Positions 56,670 through 64,000 of a DNA stretch of 64,000 bases are shown here, one piece after another; positions within the stretch are counted from its first letter, which is position 1, and the number at the start of each line of letters is the position of its first letter. The notes beneath the pieces are model-generated. The model was not told the origin of the DNA. It saw only the letters and a list, made by a program, of their open reading frames with translations, and made no database searches. This stretch comes from Amaricoccus sp. (GTDB taxonomy: Bacteria > Pseudomonadota > Alphaproteobacteria > Rhodobacterales > Rhodobacteraceae). The translations under genes and the position numbers were made by a program. Location of the stretch: assembly GCF_017993425.1 (NCBI RefSeq), contig NZ_JAGOMQ010000018.1:1-64000 (forward strand), given 5' to 3'.

Positions 56670-56936
56670 GGGGGCGGCTCCGGGTAGCGCGGCGGAAGGC
56701 GGCGACCGTCGGCGCCGCGTCGCGGGGGAAGCGGGACAGGCCCGTGGGCGGGGCGGCCGCGGCCGGGTGTCGGGCGGGGAGCCGGACGAGGAGGGGCTCA
56801 GGCACGGGGGCGGCTCCGGGTAGCGCGGCGGAAGGCGGGGACCGTCAGCGCTGAGCCGCGGGGGAGGCGGGGCAGGCCCGCGGGCGGGGCGGCCGCGGGC
56901 GGCTGTCGGGCGGGGAGCCGGAGGGGCAGGAGAGGC
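56661..56936. repeat. Two tandem 136-139 bp repeats between sitC and sitD
   Basis: The string CTCAGGCACGGGGGCGGCTC at 56661 recurs at 56797, and its end is found again at the sitC stop (56936). Each unit continues with TAGCGCGGCGGAAGGCGG and a GC-rich stretch including GGGCGGGGCGGCCGCGG. They are 80-90 percent alike. They separate sitC and sitD by 267 bp. Confidence 0.85.
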
Positions 56937-57776
56937 TCAGGCACGGCGGCGGCTCCTTGTGGCGAGGAGGCCGTGCTTGGGGGCGAGGAGGAAGGCGGCG
57001 AGGAAGAGCGCGGTCATCAGCACGATGATGAGCCCGCCGGTGGCGCCGTCGAGGAAGAAGGAGAGGTAGGCGCCGACGGCCGAGCAGCCGGCTCCGATCG
57101 CGACGGCGATGAGGATCACGTAGCCGAAGCGGTCGGTGAGGAGGTAGGCGGTGGCGCCCGGGGTGATGATCATGGCGACGACGAGGAAGGCGCCGACGGT
57201 CTGGAGGGCGGCGACGGTGGCGAGGGCGAGGAGGGCGAAGAACACCACCTTGAGCGCGTCGGGGCGCAGGCCGACGGTGCGGGCGTGCATCTCGTCGAAG
57301 AAGACGGCGAGGAAGTCGCGCCATTTCAGGGTGAGGACGACGAGGGCGACGCCGCCGATCAGCACGAGCTGGAGCGTGTCGAGCGGCGTGATGGCGAGGA
57401 CGTTGCCGAGCATGATGGTCTGGAGGCTGACCGCCGCCGGCCGGATCGAGATCATGAAGAGGCCGAGGGCGAAGAAGCCGGTGTAGACGACGCCGATGGC
57501 GGCGTCCTGGCGGAGCCGCGTCGAGGCGCCGAGCCAGAGCATGGCGCCGGCGGCGAGCCCGCCGGAGACGAAGGCGCCGAGCGCGAAGGGCAGGCCGAGG
57601 ATATAGGCGCCGGCGACGCCGGGGACGACGGCGTGGCTGAGGGCGTCGCCGACGAGGGACCAGCCCTTGAGCATCAGGAAGGCGGAGAGGAACGCGCAGA
57701 GGGCGCCGACGAGGGCGGAGACCCAGATGGCGTTGGTCATGTAGCCGTAGGTGAAGGGCTCGAGGAGGGTGGTCAT
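56937..57776 (-). CDS. sitC: Manganese/iron ABC transporter permease (SitC-like)
   Basis: The 279-residue permease resembles SitD: LKGWSLVGDALSHAVVPGVA and AALQTVGAFLVVAMIITPGA, with about eight helices. Together SitC and SitD would form the channel for Mn(II) or Fe(II). The ATG at 57776 starts MTTLLEPFTYGYM. It is separated by 430 bp from sitB although in related genomes these genes touch. Confidence 0.92.
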   Translation of the reverse strand: MTTLLEPFTYGYMTNAIWVSALVGALCAFLSAFLMLKGWSLVGDALSHAVVPGVAGAYILGLPFALGAFVSGGLAAGAMLWLGASTRLRQDAAIGVVYTGFFALGLFMISIRPAAVSLQTIMLGNVLAITPLDTLQLVLIGGVALVVLTLKWRDFLAVFFDEMHARTVGLRPDALKVVFFALLALATVAALQTVGAFLVVAMIITPGATAYLLTDRFGYVILIAVAIGAGCSAVGAYLSFFLDGATGGLIIVLMTALFLAAFLLAPKHGLLATRSRRRA

Positions 57777-58206
57777 CGTACCGCGCTCCGGCGGCGCCTG
57801 GACGGGGCCGTCGCGGGCCGGGCGGCGCGCGGGTGCGGTGGGCCGGCGTCCGGCGCCCTGACTTCCGTTGTCTGGTCGGCGGCCTGCGAGCGTGGGCGCG
57901 ATAGTCCTCGCACCCGATCGCCCTGGACCGAGGCGGGGCGCATCGGGAGCAAAGACCCGGCCGATGCGCCGGCATCGGCAGCGCCTGCCTGCCCCGTCAC
58001 GCCGGAGGCGTGCCTTCGGCACGACGCAGGCGCTTCGCGCCAGCCCGGGCAGGCGCGCCGACGCCCTCTTGAGATGTCGCTGGTCCCGGATGCAACCGCC
58101 GACGCTGGAAGTGGGGCGGATCGCTCGTCCGAGGCGGTGGCCCGAGGCCCACATGAGGTGATCGCCGCAGATACCCGGGTGGTGGGAACGGCCGGAGCGC
58201 ACGCCA
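57777..58206. other. Hairpin-rich spacer inside the sit operon
   Basis: No gene is found. GGCGCATCGG/CCGATGCGCC forms a 10-bp stem at 57937-57970. A second structure at 57987-58054 has an outer stem GCCTGCCC/GGGCAGGC enclosing small 5-bp hairpins with GGA or TTC loops (ACGCC/GGCGT or GTGCC/GGCAC, then GGCGC/GCGCC), like a cloverleaf. It would be part of the sit mRNA. Confidence 0.65.
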
Positions 58207-59079
58207 TCAGCGGACCTCGCGGGCGGCGGCTTCGGCCTTCGATTCGGGGTCGTGGCCGGCGTCGTAGATGACGAAGGGGCGCTCGTCGTCGGTGAGCACG
58301 GTGACGCGGCGCTCGTCGGCGTCGTCGTGAAGGTCGCGGCCGCCGAGGACGAAGTGGCGGAGCTTGCCGCCGAAGGCCGCCTCGAGGTTCTTCTGGGTGA
58401 AGACCTCGGCGGTCGGGCCGGAGGCGAGGATGCGGCGGTCGATCAGCACCGCGCGGTCGCAGAAGTCCGGCACCGAGCCGAGGTTGTGGGTGGAGATCAG
58501 CATGACCCGGCCCTCCTCGCGGAGGTCCTTGAGGAGCGCCACGATGGCGTCCTCGGTGGTGACGTCGACGCCGGTGAAGGGCTCGTCGAGGAGGATCACC
58601 CTGCCCTCCTGCGCCAGCGCGCGGGCGAGGAAGACGCGCTTCTTCTGGCCGCCGGAGAGCTCGCCGATCTGGCGGTCGGCGAGCGGCGCGACGCCGACGC
58701 GCTCCATCGCCGCCTCGACCAGCTCGCGGTCGCGCGGCGAGGCGCGGCGGAGCCAGCCCATGTGGCCGTAGCGGCCCATCATCACCACGTCGCGGACGAC
58801 GATCGGGAAGGTCCAGTCGACCTCCTCGGCCTGGGGCACGTAGGCGACGAGGTTGCGGTCGAGCGCCTGGTCGCGGGGCATCCCGAGGATCTCGACGCCG
58901 CCGGTGCGCAGCGGCACGAAGCCCATGATCGCCTTGAAGAGCGTCGACTTGCCGGAGCCGTTCACGCCCACGAGCGCGGTGATCGAGCCCTCGGGCAGGG
59001 TGAAGGTGGCGTCGTCGAGCGCGGTCAGGCCGGTGCGGTAGGTGACGGAGACGTCGCGGACGGCGAGGCCGGGCTTCAT
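58207..59079 (-). CDS. sitB: Manganese/iron ABC transporter ATPase (SitB-like)
   Basis: The 290-residue ATPase has Walker [10 protein letters not shown], signature [13 protein letters not shown], Walker B VILLDEP and H-loop ISTHN. The segment [20 protein letters not shown] is typical of Mn/Zn transporters. A C-terminal extension of about 45 residues follows the ATPase core and is rich in D and R. Its ATG overlaps the sitA stop (ATGA). Confidence 0.94.
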   Translation of the reverse strand: MKPGLAVRDVSVTYRTGLTALDDATFTLPEGSITALVGVNGSGKSTLFKAIMGFVPLRTGGVEILGMPRDQALDRNLVAYVPQAEEVDWTFPIVVRDVVMMGRYGHMGWLRRASPRDRELVEAAMERVGVAPLADRQIGELSGGQKKRVFLARALAQEGRVILLDEPFTGVDVTTEDAIVALLKDLREEGRVMLISTHNLGSVPDFCDRAVLIDRRILASGPTAEVFTQKNLEAAFGGKLRHFVLGGRDLHDDADERRVTVLTDDERPFVIYDAGHDPESKAEAAAREVR

Positions 59080-59957
59080 GGCGCGAGCGCCTCGGCGACC
59101 GTCGTCGTGGTGACGCGCATCAGGTCGAGGTAGTGCGGCACCGGCCCCCCCGGCTCGCTGAGGCTGTCGACGTAGAGGACGCCGCCATAGGCGACGCCGG
59201 TCTCGCGGGCGACCTGCTGGGCGGAGCGGGGGTCGACGGTCGATTCGGAGAACACCGCCGGCACGTCGTGCTCGCGGATGCGGTCGATGGCGCGGCGGAT
59301 CTGCTGTGGCGTGCCGGTGTTCGCCTCGTTGATCGGCCAGATGTAGATCTCGCCGAGGCCGAAGTCGCGGGTGAGGTAGGCGAAGGCGCCCTCGGAGGTG
59401 GCGAGCCAGCGGCGCGCCTCGGGGATGGCGGCGAGGCGCTCGCGGATCGGGGCGGCGAGCGCCTCGATCTCGGCGGAATAGGCCATGGCGTTCGCCTCGT
59501 AGGCCGCGGCGTTGGCCGGGTCGGCGGCGGCGAGCGCGGCGCGGATGTTCTCGACGTAGATCAGCGCGTCGGAGAGCGACATCCAGGCGTGCGGGTTGGG
59601 GCGGCCGGCGTAGGGGCCCTCGGAGATGGGGATGGGCTCGATGCCGTCGGTGAGGACGACGGCCGGCACGTCGCCGAGGTTGCGGAAGAACCGCTCGAAC
59701 CAGGCCTCGAGCCCGAGGCCGTTCCAGAGGATCAGGTCGGCGTCGGAGGCGGCGAGGATGTCGGAGGGCGTCGGCTGGAAGTTGTGGACCTCGGCCCCGG
59801 CCGGGATCAGCGACACGACGTCGGCCGCGTCGCCGGCGACGTTCTGCGCCATGTCGGCGATGATCGTGAAGGTGGTGGCGACCTTGAGCCGCTCCTGGGC
59901 GGCGGCGGGAAGCGCGAGGGTGAAGGCGACGAGGAGACTGGGAACAAGACGCGACAT
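59076..59957 (-). CDS. sitA: Manganese/iron-binding periplasmic protein (SitA-like)
   Basis: The 293-residue protein has a Sec signal ([21 protein letters not shown]) and a cluster A-I fold. Likely metal ligands are His58 ([12 protein letters not shown]), His123 (NPHAW), Glu238 (FSESTVDP) and a later Asp. The Glu/Asp pair rather than a third His points to Mn or Fe, not Zn. The ATG at 59957 is chosen for the signal peptide; the longer frame upstream overlaps the Mur box. Confidence 0.93.
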   Translation of the reverse strand: MSRLVPSLLVAFTLALPAAAQERLKVATTFTIIADMAQNVAGDAADVVSLIPAGAEVHNFQPTPSDILAASDADLILWNGLGLEAWFERFFRNLGDVPAVVLTDGIEPIPISEGPYAGRPNPHAWMSLSDALIYVENIRAALAAADPANAAAYEANAMAYSAEIEALAAPIRERLAAIPEARRWLATSEGAFAYLTRDFGLGEIYIWPINEANTGTPQQIRRAIDRIREHDVPAVFSESTVDPRSAQQVARETGVAYGGVLYVDSLSEPGGPVPHYLDLMRVTTTTVAEALAP

Positions 59958-60004
59958 GCGAACTCCGGACGTTTCCGGGAGACCATAGCGGATCCCGATC
60001 CGGA

Positions 60005-60025
60005 TGCAAATGATAATCGTTCGCA
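60005..60025. promoter_or_regulatory. Mur/Fur box between sitA and mur
   Basis: TGCAAATGAT-A-ATCGTTCGCA is a 21-bp dyad with 8 of 10 positions matched. It resembles the Mn-responsive Mur boxes (TGCAAAT-type) of alphaproteobacteria and lies 48 bp before sitA and 47 bp before the mur gene. Confidence 0.75.
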
Positions 60026-60071
60026 AAAACGGGATTGGCGCGGGCGGGCGTCTCGGCTATGGTCGGGGCCG

Positions 60072-60500
60072 ATGACGGTTCCGGGCAAGACGGCGGACTA
60101 CGAAGCGATCCTGCGCGAGGCGGGGCTGCGCATCACCAAGCCGCGCCGGATCATTCTCGAGATCCTGCACGGGGCGCAGGGGCATCCGGACGCGGCGGAG
60201 ATCTTCGAGCGGGCGGTGGCGATGGACAGCCGGATCTCGCTGGCCACGGTCTATCGGACGATGCGCGCGCTGGAGGAATCCGGGGCGATCCAGCGCCACG
60301 CCTTCGGGCACGGGCCGGCGCGGTTCGAGCAGGCGCAGGAGGGGCATCACGACCACCTGATCGACGTCGACACCGGCGAGGTGATCGAGTTCTCCTCGAG
60401 CCGGATCGAGGCGATCCAGGAGGAGATCGCCGCGCGGCTCGGCTACGAGATCGTGCATCACCGGCTGGAGCTCTACGGGCGGCGAATCAAGGCGGAGTGA
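60072..60500 (+). CDS. mur: Fur-family regulator, probably Mur (Mn-responsive)
   Basis: The 142-residue protein has the Fur winged helix ([37 protein letters not shown]) and metal residues HHDHLI (His92, His93, Asp94, His95). It has no cysteine, so the structural CxxC zinc site is missing, as in Mur. It lies divergent from sitABCD with a shared dyad, which fits a Mn-dependent repressor of the transporter. Its end overlaps the convergent ialB-like gene by 14 bp. Confidence 0.88.
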   Translation: MTVPGKTADYEAILREAGLRITKPRRIILEILHGAQGHPDAAEIFERAVAMDSRISLATVYRTMRALEESGAIQRHAFGHGPARFEQAQEGHHDHLIDVDTGEVIEFSSSRIEAIQEEIAARLGYEIVHHRLELYGRRIKAE

Positions 60501-61137
60501 CGGCTTGCGGCCCCGCCTTCGACGTCTTCGGCGCGGCGGATGGTTCCTCCTCCGGCGGGGCGGTCGGTTCGGCGCCCGGGGCAGGGGGCGGGGTCGCTTC
60601 GGCCGCGCGCGGAGCGGGCGCGGGCGGCTGGCGGGCGGCGGCGTCCCAGGCGGCGGTGAAGCCGAGGAGCGAGGCGGGCAGGCGGACGCGCACGCCGTCG
60701 AGGAGGGTCAGCGTCACGTCGGCGACGCGCTCGCGCTTCAGGGCGGCGAGGAGGTCGGCGTCGAAGGGCGCGAGCGCCTGGCAGCTGGCGCGGTCGCAGG
60801 TGCGCCAGGGGACGTCGCGGGGGGCTGCGTCGCCGAGGGCGATCGAGATCCCGTCGGGGAGGAAGAGCGGCAGCGGGGTGGAGAGGGCGAGCTGCCCCCC
60901 CTGCCCGTCCGGGCGCGCCTCCAGCGCCAGCACGGCGCTGCCGTCGGCGCCGCGGACGGCGGCGCGGATGGCGCAGGCGTCGCCGAGGCAGGCGAGCCGC
61001 CAGTCGCGGAAGGTGAGCTCGGCGCCACGCCGCGCGGCATAGGCCGCGGGCGGGTCGGCGGCGGCGGGCGCGGCCGAGAGGAGCGCGGCGGCGAGGAGGA
61101 GCGCGCGGTCGAGCGGCGCTAACCTTATGTCAACCAA
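60487..61137 (-). CDS. Invasion-associated locus B (IalB)-family protein
   Basis: The 216-residue protein has a signal peptide ([20 protein letters not shown]) and the IalB core: [30 protein letters not shown] (paired cysteines) and a Pro/Ala-rich C-terminal tail. The role in free-living bacteria is unknown. No ATG is available; the TTG at 61137 ([12 protein letters not shown]) gives the best signal peptide but has a weak ribosome site. Confidence 0.75.
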   Translation of the reverse strand: MVDIRLAPLDRALLLAAALLSAAPAAADPPAAYAARRGAELTFRDWRLACLGDACAIRAAVRGADGSAVLALEARPDGQGGQLALSTPLPLFLPDGISIALGDAAPRDVPWRTCDRASCQALAPFDADLLAALKRERVADVTLTLLDGVRVRLPASLLGFTAAWDAAARQPPAPAPRAAEATPPPAPGAEPTAPPEEEPSAAPKTSKAGPQAVTPP

Positions 61138-61336
61138 GATAGCGTTGCCCCGTTAGCCGCTTCTTAGCGTTGTTCGCGGAATGTGCCCCCACGCGGCCCG
61201 AAACGGCCGGCGCGGCGGGGCGCGAAACCAGCCCCAACGCCGCAGATGTCAGAAGGACGGTCATCGGCCCGCAGGCGCGGGCACGCCAGTCAACCAGCGG
61301 GGTCGAAGGCCCCGCGTCTCGAAGGGAAACCAACCG

Positions 61337-62155
61337 ATGTCCTCGATCCTCACCAACTCCTCCTCGCTCGTCGCGCTCCAGACCCTGAAGTCGATCAACT
61401 CGAACCTCGGCAAGGTCCAGAACGAGATCTCGACGGGCCTGAAGATCTCGACCGCGAAGGACAACGCCTCGACCTGGGCCATCGCCTCGACGATGACCTC
61501 GGACGTCGGCGCCTACAAGAAGATGTCGGAGTCGCTGACCGCGGCCTCCGAGACCATCGGCGTCGCCCGCAACGCGGCCGAGCAGATGGTCGACACGCTG
61601 AAGCTCGTGCAGGCGAAGGTCGTCGAGGCGAAGAAGCCCGGCGCCGACCTCGCGAAGCTCCAGGCCGACGTCGACGCGCTGACCGCGACGATGCAGTCGA
61701 TCGGCGCCTCGGCGCAGGTCAACGGCATCAACATGGTCAACAACACCGACACCCAGAGCTTCGCCGTCTCGCTGACCCGCGTCGGCGCGGGCGACGTGGG
61801 CCTCGAGGTGCTCGGCGTGGACGGGATCGACCTCGTCACCGACGCGGCGGCGGACGTGACGCTCGTCGCCGACGCGACCGACGAGAGCGACGTCGACGCG
61901 GTGGAGACCCAGCTCCAGGCGGCCATCGACGCGGCCGCCTCCTTCGGCGCCGCGCAGGCGCGGATCGACGCGCAGAACACCTTCCTCGGCAAGCAGATGG
62001 ACGCGATCAAGAACGCCTCCGGCGCGATGATCGACGCGGACATGGAGGAGGCTTCCGCCCGGCTGACCGCGCTGCAGACGCAGCAGCAGCTCGGCATCCA
62101 GGCGCTGTCGATCGCCAACCAGGCGCCGCAGAGCATCATGTCGCTCTTCCGCTGA
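61337..62155 (+). CDS. fliC: Flagellin
   Basis: The 272-residue protein has the D0/D1 helices at both ends (SSLVALQTLKSINSNLGKVQ, QNEISTGLKISTAKDNAS and IDADMEEASARLTALQTQQQ, ALSIANQAPQSIMSLF) and only a short centre, so it lacks D2/D3 domains. This is the short flagellin of Rhodobacterales. GAAGGGAAACC precedes the ATG. It is followed by a strong terminator and then flaF and flbT, which control flagellin export and mRNA. Confidence 0.96.
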   Translation: MSSILTNSSSLVALQTLKSINSNLGKVQNEISTGLKISTAKDNASTWAIASTMTSDVGAYKKMSESLTAASETIGVARNAAEQMVDTLKLVQAKVVEAKKPGADLAKLQADVDALTATMQSIGASAQVNGINMVNNTDTQSFAVSLTRVGAGDVGLEVLGVDGIDLVTDAAADVTLVADATDESDVDAVETQLQAAIDAAASFGAAQARIDAQNTFLGKQMDAIKNASGAMIDADMEEASARLTALQTQQQLGIQALSIANQAPQSIMSLFR

Positions 62156-62167
62156 TAGCGGTCCCGG

Positions 62168-62198
62168 CGGGGCGGGCCTGACGGCCCGCCCCGTCCTC
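62168..62198 (+). terminator. Flagellin terminator
   Basis: An 11-bp perfect stem CGGGGCGGGCC / GGCCCGCCCCG with loop TGAC starts 12 bp after the stop and is followed by TCCTCCCTC. Confidence 0.75.
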
Positions 62199-62260
62199 CC
62201 TCGCTCCATCGCCCTGATCCTCCCGGACCGCGTGGTCCCGGGCCCCCACGAGGCTTGACG

Positions 62261-62659
62261 ATGACCTTGAACGCCCATGCCCGCTCCGGCTACGCCAGCG
62301 CCGCCGCTCCCGTAAGGTCCGAGCGCGACACGGAATACGCCGTCTTCGCCCGCGTCACCCACCGCATGAGCGCGGTGGACGAGGGCGACAAGTCCGCCTT
62401 CCCCGCCCTCGCGGCGGCCGTCTCCGACAACCAGCGGCTGTGGGGCGTCCTCGCCGAGGATCTGCTCTCGGAGGGCAACCGGCTCCCCGCCGCGCTCAAG
62501 GGCCAGCTGGTCGGCCTCGCCGAGTTCGTCCGCAAGCACACGCTGCGGGTGCTCGCCGGCAAGGCCCCGGTCGCGCCCCTCGTCGAGATCAACACCACCA
62601 TCATGCGCGGGCTGCGCGGGCAGACCGCCGCCGGCGACATCGGGGGGGTCGCGTCATGA
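62261..62659 (+). CDS. flaF: Flagellar biosynthesis regulator FlaF
   Basis: The 132-residue protein shows FlaF features: GYASAAAPVRSERDTEYAVF, FARVTHRM and DNQRLWGVLAEDLL, then PAALKGQLVGLAEFV. FlaF is needed for flagellin synthesis and secretion in alphaproteobacteria. The ATG at 62261 is 8 bp after AGG; a TTG two codons earlier is also open. Its stop overlaps flbT (ATGA). Confidence 0.93.
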   Translation: MTLNAHARSGYASAAAPVRSERDTEYAVFARVTHRMSAVDEGDKSAFPALAAAVSDNQRLWGVLAEDLLSEGNRLPAALKGQLVGLAEFVRKHTLRVLAGKAPVAPLVEINTTIMRGLRGQTAAGDIGGVAS

Positions 62660-63060
62660 GCGGGCTCGTCCTGAAGCTCGGGCCGCACGAGCGGATCATG
62701 ATCAACGGCGTCGTCATGCAGAACGGCGACCGGCGGGCGCGGCTGAACATCCTGACGCCCGAGGCGAACGTGCTGCGGTTGCGCGACGCGATCCACCCCT
62801 CGGAGGCGAACACGCCGGTGCGGCGGGTGGCCTATGTGGCGCAGCTCGTCCTCGCCGGCGAGGCCGATCCCGAGGAGGGCCGCCGGCAGGTGCTGCGCGG
62901 CATCGAGCAGCTGAGCCAGGTCTTCACCGACGCGGAGAGCCGGGCGCACCTCACCGCGGCGACCGAGGCGGCGGCGGCGGGGCGGTTCTACCAGGCGATG
63001 CGGGCGCTGCGGAACCTGATGCCGCGTGAGATGCGCCTGCTCGGCAGCGCGGCCGGGTAG
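62656..63060 (+). CDS. flbT: Flagellin mRNA regulator FlbT
   Basis: The 134-residue protein has the FlbT start LVLKLGPHERIMINGVVMQN then GDRRARLNILTPEANVLRLR. FlbT binds the 5' leader of flagellin mRNA and promotes its decay when assembly is blocked. It overlaps flaF by 4 bp, so production of both is coupled. Confidence 0.95.
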   Translation: MSGLVLKLGPHERIMINGVVMQNGDRRARLNILTPEANVLRLRDAIHPSEANTPVRRVAYVAQLVLAGEADPEEGRRQVLRGIEQLSQVFTDAESRAHLTAATEAAAAGRFYQAMRALRNLMPREMRLLGSAAG

Positions 63061-63068
63061 CCGGGGCG

Positions 63069-63899
63069 ATGGGCTTCTCCCCGCAGATACCGCTCGCGGG
63101 CATCGCCGGCTGGCGGTTCCTCCAGCGGACCCAGGCGACGCAGGAGGCCGCGTTCGCGAAGGGGGCGGAGCTCCAGCGCGAGATCGCCTATTTCCGCGAG
63201 AACATCGGCTCGGTGACCTCGGCCGAGGAGCTGGTCGCCGACCGGCGGCTGCTCAAGGTGGCGCTCGGGGCCTTCGGGCTCGAGGGCGAGATCGACAAGA
63301 AGGCCTTCATCCGCAAGGTGCTGGAGGGAGGGACCGAGGACCCGGAGGCGCTGGCGAGCCGGCTGACCGCGCCGGGCTTCAAGGAGATCGCCGACGCCTT
63401 CGGCTTCGGCAACGCCGCCGGCGCCCGGACGGGGACCGCCGGATTCGCCGACGGGATCGTCGCCGCCTACAAGTCGCGCGCCTTCGAGGCGGCCGTGGGC
63501 GAGAAGGACAACGACATGCGGCTGGCGATGAACCTCCGCCGGGAGATCGCCGCGCTCGCGGCCGGAGAGGGCGGCAGCTGGTACAAGGTGATCGGCTCGT
63601 CGCCGCTGCGCGAGGTGTTCGAGAAGGCCTACGGGCTGCCGTCGTCGTTCGGCCAGCTCGACGTCGACAAGCAGCGCGACGTCCTGCGCGACAAGACCTC
63701 GGCGCTCTTCGGCACGTCCGGCCTGACCGCCTTCGCCAAGGAGGAGAACGTCGAGAAGCTCGTCACGCGGTTCCTCGTGCGGGCGCAGATCGACGCGGGA
63801 CCGTCCGCGACCGCGCCGGGCGCGGCGGCGCTGACGCTGTTGCAGGGGTCGCGGGGCTCCTCGTCGGGGCTCCTCAACCTCATCTCGGCGCTGGGCTGA
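63069..63899 (+). CDS. DUF1217 flagellar protein
   Basis: The 276-residue protein matches DUF1217: GIAGWRFLQRTQATQEAAFA, then AYFRENIGSVTSAEELVADR, FGLEGEIDKKAFIRKVLEGG and YGLPSSFGQLDVDKQRDVL. Members lie in flagellar clusters of Rhodobacterales and Rhizobiales; the molecular role is unknown. It lies 8 bp after flbT. Confidence 0.9.
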   Translation: MGFSPQIPLAGIAGWRFLQRTQATQEAAFAKGAELQREIAYFRENIGSVTSAEELVADRRLLKVALGAFGLEGEIDKKAFIRKVLEGGTEDPEALASRLTAPGFKEIADAFGFGNAAGARTGTAGFADGIVAAYKSRAFEAAVGEKDNDMRLAMNLRREIAALAAGEGGSWYKVIGSSPLREVFEKAYGLPSSFGQLDVDKQRDVLRDKTSALFGTSGLTAFAKEENVEKLVTRFLVRAQIDAGPSATAPGAAALTLLQGSRGSSSGLLNLISALG

Positions 63900-63909
63900 G
63901 AACGCGAAG

Positions 63910-63929
63910 CGCCGCCCCGGGGGGCGGCG
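63910..63929. terminator. Hairpin after DUF1217 gene
   Basis: A 9-bp stem CGCCGCCCC / GGGGCGGCG with a 2-base loop lies between two convergent ends. No T-run is seen. Confidence 0.55.
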
Positions 63930-63956
63930 TCGGCGCGTGGGCGAAGGTGAAGGGCG

Positions 63957-64000
63957 TCAGTTGTCGGTGACGATCTTCTCGATCTGCATCTTCTGCTCCG
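63957..64000 (-). CDS. C-terminal end of a convergent gene (partial)
   Basis: A frame entering from the right edge reads EQKMQIEKIVTDN and stops at 63957. It is too short to identify. In this position a flagellar gene is likely. Confidence 0.4.
   Translation of the reverse strand, partial: EQKMQIEKIVTDN

Noticed and set aside
55562-56687. Gly/Arg-rich plus-strand frames over the sit permease region
   Set aside because: Antisense shadows of sitD and of the repeats; amino-acid composition is not protein-like.
57987-58054. tRNA or tmRNA gene from the cloverleaf-like fold
   Set aside because: It has no T-loop (GTTCRA), no CCA-proximal acceptor geometry and no anticodon loop of seven bases.
53355-59957. 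TonB receptor as part of the sit transporter system
   Set aside because: The receptor is of ferric-siderophore type while SitABCD handles free Mn/Fe ions. Duplicated debris and a gap lie between them, so co-function is not shown.

Overview
The window is a very GC-rich alphaproteobacterial chromosome segment, almost certainly Rhodobacterales. Pointers to this are the flagellin-flaF-flbT-DUF1217 block, a MarR/response-regulator pair of PetP/PetR type, Mop next to a substrate-binding protein, a manganese ABC transporter divergent from a Fur/Mur regulator, the ubiA/rsmE/gshA neighbourhood, a dnaK promoter of alphaproteobacterial RpoH type and a GTTC-N7-GTTC type LexA box. About 62 protein genes can be supported. 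I see no rRNA, tRNA, CRISPR array, phage or IS transposase. The genus cannot be fixed from the sequence.

Layout. 0-9 kb: PaaI thioesterase with a duplicated 3' end, LysR regulator, DUF1127 protein, PAP2 phosphatase, AlkB dioxygenase, and a MacA/MacB-like export pair. 9-14 kb: dnaK-dnaJ and a CadC/TPR transmembrane regulator. 14-20 kb: a mop/substrate-binding-protein operon behind a probable Mo-box, asd, patatin lipase, DUF2189 protein, sodB. 21-32 kb: ilvE divergent from petP-petR, then rpmH-rnpA-yidD-ung, ubiA, rsmE, lysE/argP and gshA. 32-41 kb: a divergent regulon around a GntR gene, with a complete branched-chain-type ABC importer, two related aldo/keto reductases (one fused to a Rid domain) and a TIGR04076 protein. 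41-48 kb: a zinc-finger-less DnaJ (CbpA-like) with its modulator, rsmI, a penicillin-binding-protein activator and glnD. 48-52 kb: a five-gene run from sseA to a GFA protein that looks devoted to sulfur and amino-acid metabolism. 53-60 kb: TonB receptor and a Sit-type Mn transporter divergent from mur. 60-64 kb: IalB-like protein and flagellin genes.

The most unusual content is non-coding. An AT-rich/GC-rich structured element (here repeat A, about 200-230 bp) occurs six times. Each copy lies downstream of a gene's stop codon and always in the same orientation relative to that gene, and a palindrome inside it shows compensatory base changes. A second, hairpin-rich element (repeat B, about 345 bp) occurs as two full copies and one partial copy. 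The Sit operon carries tandem duplications and a hairpin-rich spacer that separate genes normally packed together. A 16-bp palindrome is shared by the upstream regions of sodB and gshA, both oxidative-stress genes. Other control signals include a Mur box, a Mo-box, a GntR operator, a LexA box next to a DnaA-box-like cluster, and a four-unit 10-bp iteron array upstream of sseA.
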